Shown here piece by piece: positions 63,232 through 64,000 of a DNA stretch of 64,000 nt. The stretch is from Flavobacteriaceae bacterium PS02334 (GTDB lineage Bacteria; Bacteroidota; Bacteroidia; Flavobacteriales; Flavobacteriaceae). The stretch lies in assembly GCA_029959295.1 (NCBI GenBank), contig JASCOH010000001.1:620001-684000 (forward strand), in the 5' to 3' direction. The stretch's first letter is position 1; each line of letters opens with the position of its first letter. Position numbers and translations under genes: made by a program. The notes under the pieces were generated by a model. That model ran no database searches. It had not been told where the DNA came from and worked only from the letters and a program-made list of their open reading frames with translations.

Positions 63232-63876
63232 ATGAAAATCGCACTTATCGGAGCCACTGGCTTCCTTGGCACCAGCCTTACAAATGAATTGGTAAACCGC
63301 AAACATGACGTTACCGCAATTTCTAGAACTGCAAAAGAATCTGACAAAGACAACTTAAAATATGTTACCGCTGACGTTTACAATGTGGAAGAATTAGCTC
63401 AAATCTTGAAAGGACATGATGCAGTTATCAGCGCTTTTAATCCGGGTTGGACGAATCCTAACATTTATGCAGACTTTTTAAAGGGAGCAAAGGCAATTCA
63501 AGAAGCCGTAAAACTTTCTGGCGTGAAAAGATTGATTACCGTTGGCGGTGCTGGCAGTTTATACATAGACGGAAAGCAATTAGTGGACGGCCCTGATTTC
63601 CCGAAAGAATATTATGATGGCGCCTCTGCTGCTCGTGATTATTTGAATTTTATCAAAGAAGAAAAAGAATTGGATTGGGCGTTTTTCAGTCCGGCGATTG
63701 AAATGCATCAAGGCATCACGACGGGAAGAACTGGAAAATATCGCTTAGGTTCTGACAATCCTGTTTTTAATGAAGAAGGAAGAAGCATTCTTTCGGGCGA
63801 AGATGTGGCGGTTGTTTTGGCTGATGAAGTGGAAAATCCTAAGCACCACCAAGTTCGTTTTACGGCAGCATATTAA
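63232..63876 (+). CDS. NAD(P)-binding atypical SDR (YwnB-like)
   Basis: 214 residues, Rossmann fold with the NAD(P) loop in KIALIGATGFLGTSLTNELV. Next come YNVEELAQILKGHDAVISAF and GVKRLITVGGAGSLYIDG, as in the YwnB/NmrA-like group. There is no classical YxxxK, so it is an atypical member: a reductase of unknown substrate or a redox sensor. The Rrf2-type gene lies 53 bp upstream, probably co-transcribed. Confidence 0.9.
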   Translation: MKIALIGATGFLGTSLTNELVNRKHDVTAISRTAKESDKDNLKYVTADVYNVEELAQILKGHDAVISAFNPGWTNPNIYADFLKGAKAIQEAVKLSGVKRLITVGGAGSLYIDGKQLVDGPDFPKEYYDGASAARDYLNFIKEEKELDWAFFSPAIEMHQGITTGRTGKYRLGSDNPVFNEEGRSILSGEDVAVVLADEVENPKHHQVRFTAAY

Positions 63877-63932
63877 TTGGTCAAAGGTTTTGGGTTTTAG
63901 GCTCAGGGCCTTTGTATTGAACTTAAACTTTT

Positions 63933-64000
63933 TCTCGCAAAGGCACAAGTTCACAAAGTTTAGAATTTAAAAAGCTTTGCAACCTTGTGCCTTTGTGAGA
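63933..64000. repeat. Large inverted repeat (gcaaaggcacaag type), reaching the window edge
   Basis: Left TCTCGCAAAGGCACAAG (63933-63949), right arm CTTGTGCCTTTGTGAGA (63984-64000), one mismatch; inner partial pairing CACAAAG with CTTTG. It may extend past the window. Confidence 0.8.

Noticed and set aside
1-64000. CRISPR array, tRNA/rRNA genes, integrase or transposase
   Set aside because: No regularly spaced direct repeats with unique spacers, no tRNA cloverleaf, and no transposase motifs seen; the repeats found are few, palindromic and dispersed.

Overview
The window is AT-rich and reads as a chromosomal stretch of a Flavobacterium-like member of the Bacteroidota. Support: an adjacent SusC/SusD outer-membrane nutrient-uptake pair; upstream regions with the Bacteroidota promoter -7 box (TAnnTTTG) and no clear Shine-Dalgarno sequences; many families largely confined to this phylum (DUF6452, DUF6048, DUF6095, CCC-motif membrane protein, Y_Y_Y propeller regulator); a SecA without the C-terminal zinc tail; and a topoisomerase IV pair of the flavobacterial type. 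I saw no rRNA, tRNA, CRISPR array, prophage, transposase or integrase. It looks like ordinary core and soft-core chromosome.

Layout. 1-7000: a SusD lipoprotein (cut by the window edge), a SusC transporter and a membrane-spanning propeller/LuxR regulator, all on the minus strand, probably one glycan or peptide uptake locus. 7000-16800: small lipoproteins and membrane proteins, Smr-domain protein, ornithine aminotransferase, OsmC-type peroxidase, the RlmD 23S rRNA methyltransferase with two co-directional envelope genes (DUF6452/DUF6048), an EEP-fold nuclease and a THUMP rRNA methyltransferase. 16800-21100: a plus-strand run of methyltransferase, ZIP metal transporter, MurQ, DUF6095, pentapeptide-repeat and DinB-like genes. 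21100-35500: a long minus-strand series with topoisomerase IV (parC, parE), two paralogous transglutaminase-like exported proteins, a DUF2459 protein coupled to an FMN reductase, YihY, a stand-alone HPt protein, FAH-family hydrolase, exonuclease, an E2 acyltransferase and a family 2 glycosyltransferase. 35700-46900: ABC-F ATPase, MpaB-like oxygenase, an unusual zinc-ribbon/SDR fusion, AraC regulator, serine hydrolase, LolD-like ATPase and cobalamin adenosyltransferase. 46900-57000: secA, VOC protein, a helicase with a C-terminal DNA-binding tail, DUF6630, an exported alpha/beta hydrolase, a 36-residue lysine-rich microprotein, and a Na+/H+ antiporter. 57000-64000: FAD-linked dehydrogenase, DoxX, two MFS exporters, an AEC transporter, and an Rrf2-regulator/NAD(P)-binding protein pair resembling YwnA/YwnB.

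The non-coding part is the more unusual layer. Two intergenic regions (32105-32230 plus; 45773-45890 minus) carry homologous, strongly structured elements of about 120 nt, and a degenerate relative lies at 18351-18420. All three sit between co-directional genes and are antisense to both neighbours. Dispersed inverted repeats of several families punctuate gene ends, and sequences that look like such repeats also appear inside the coding linker of the E2 acyltransferase. I did not find a convincing defence system or biosynthetic cluster. The most promising leads are the structured repeat elements, the zinc-ribbon SDR that lacks the catalytic tyrosine, the repeat-derived E2 linker, and the helicase with a DNA-binding tail.
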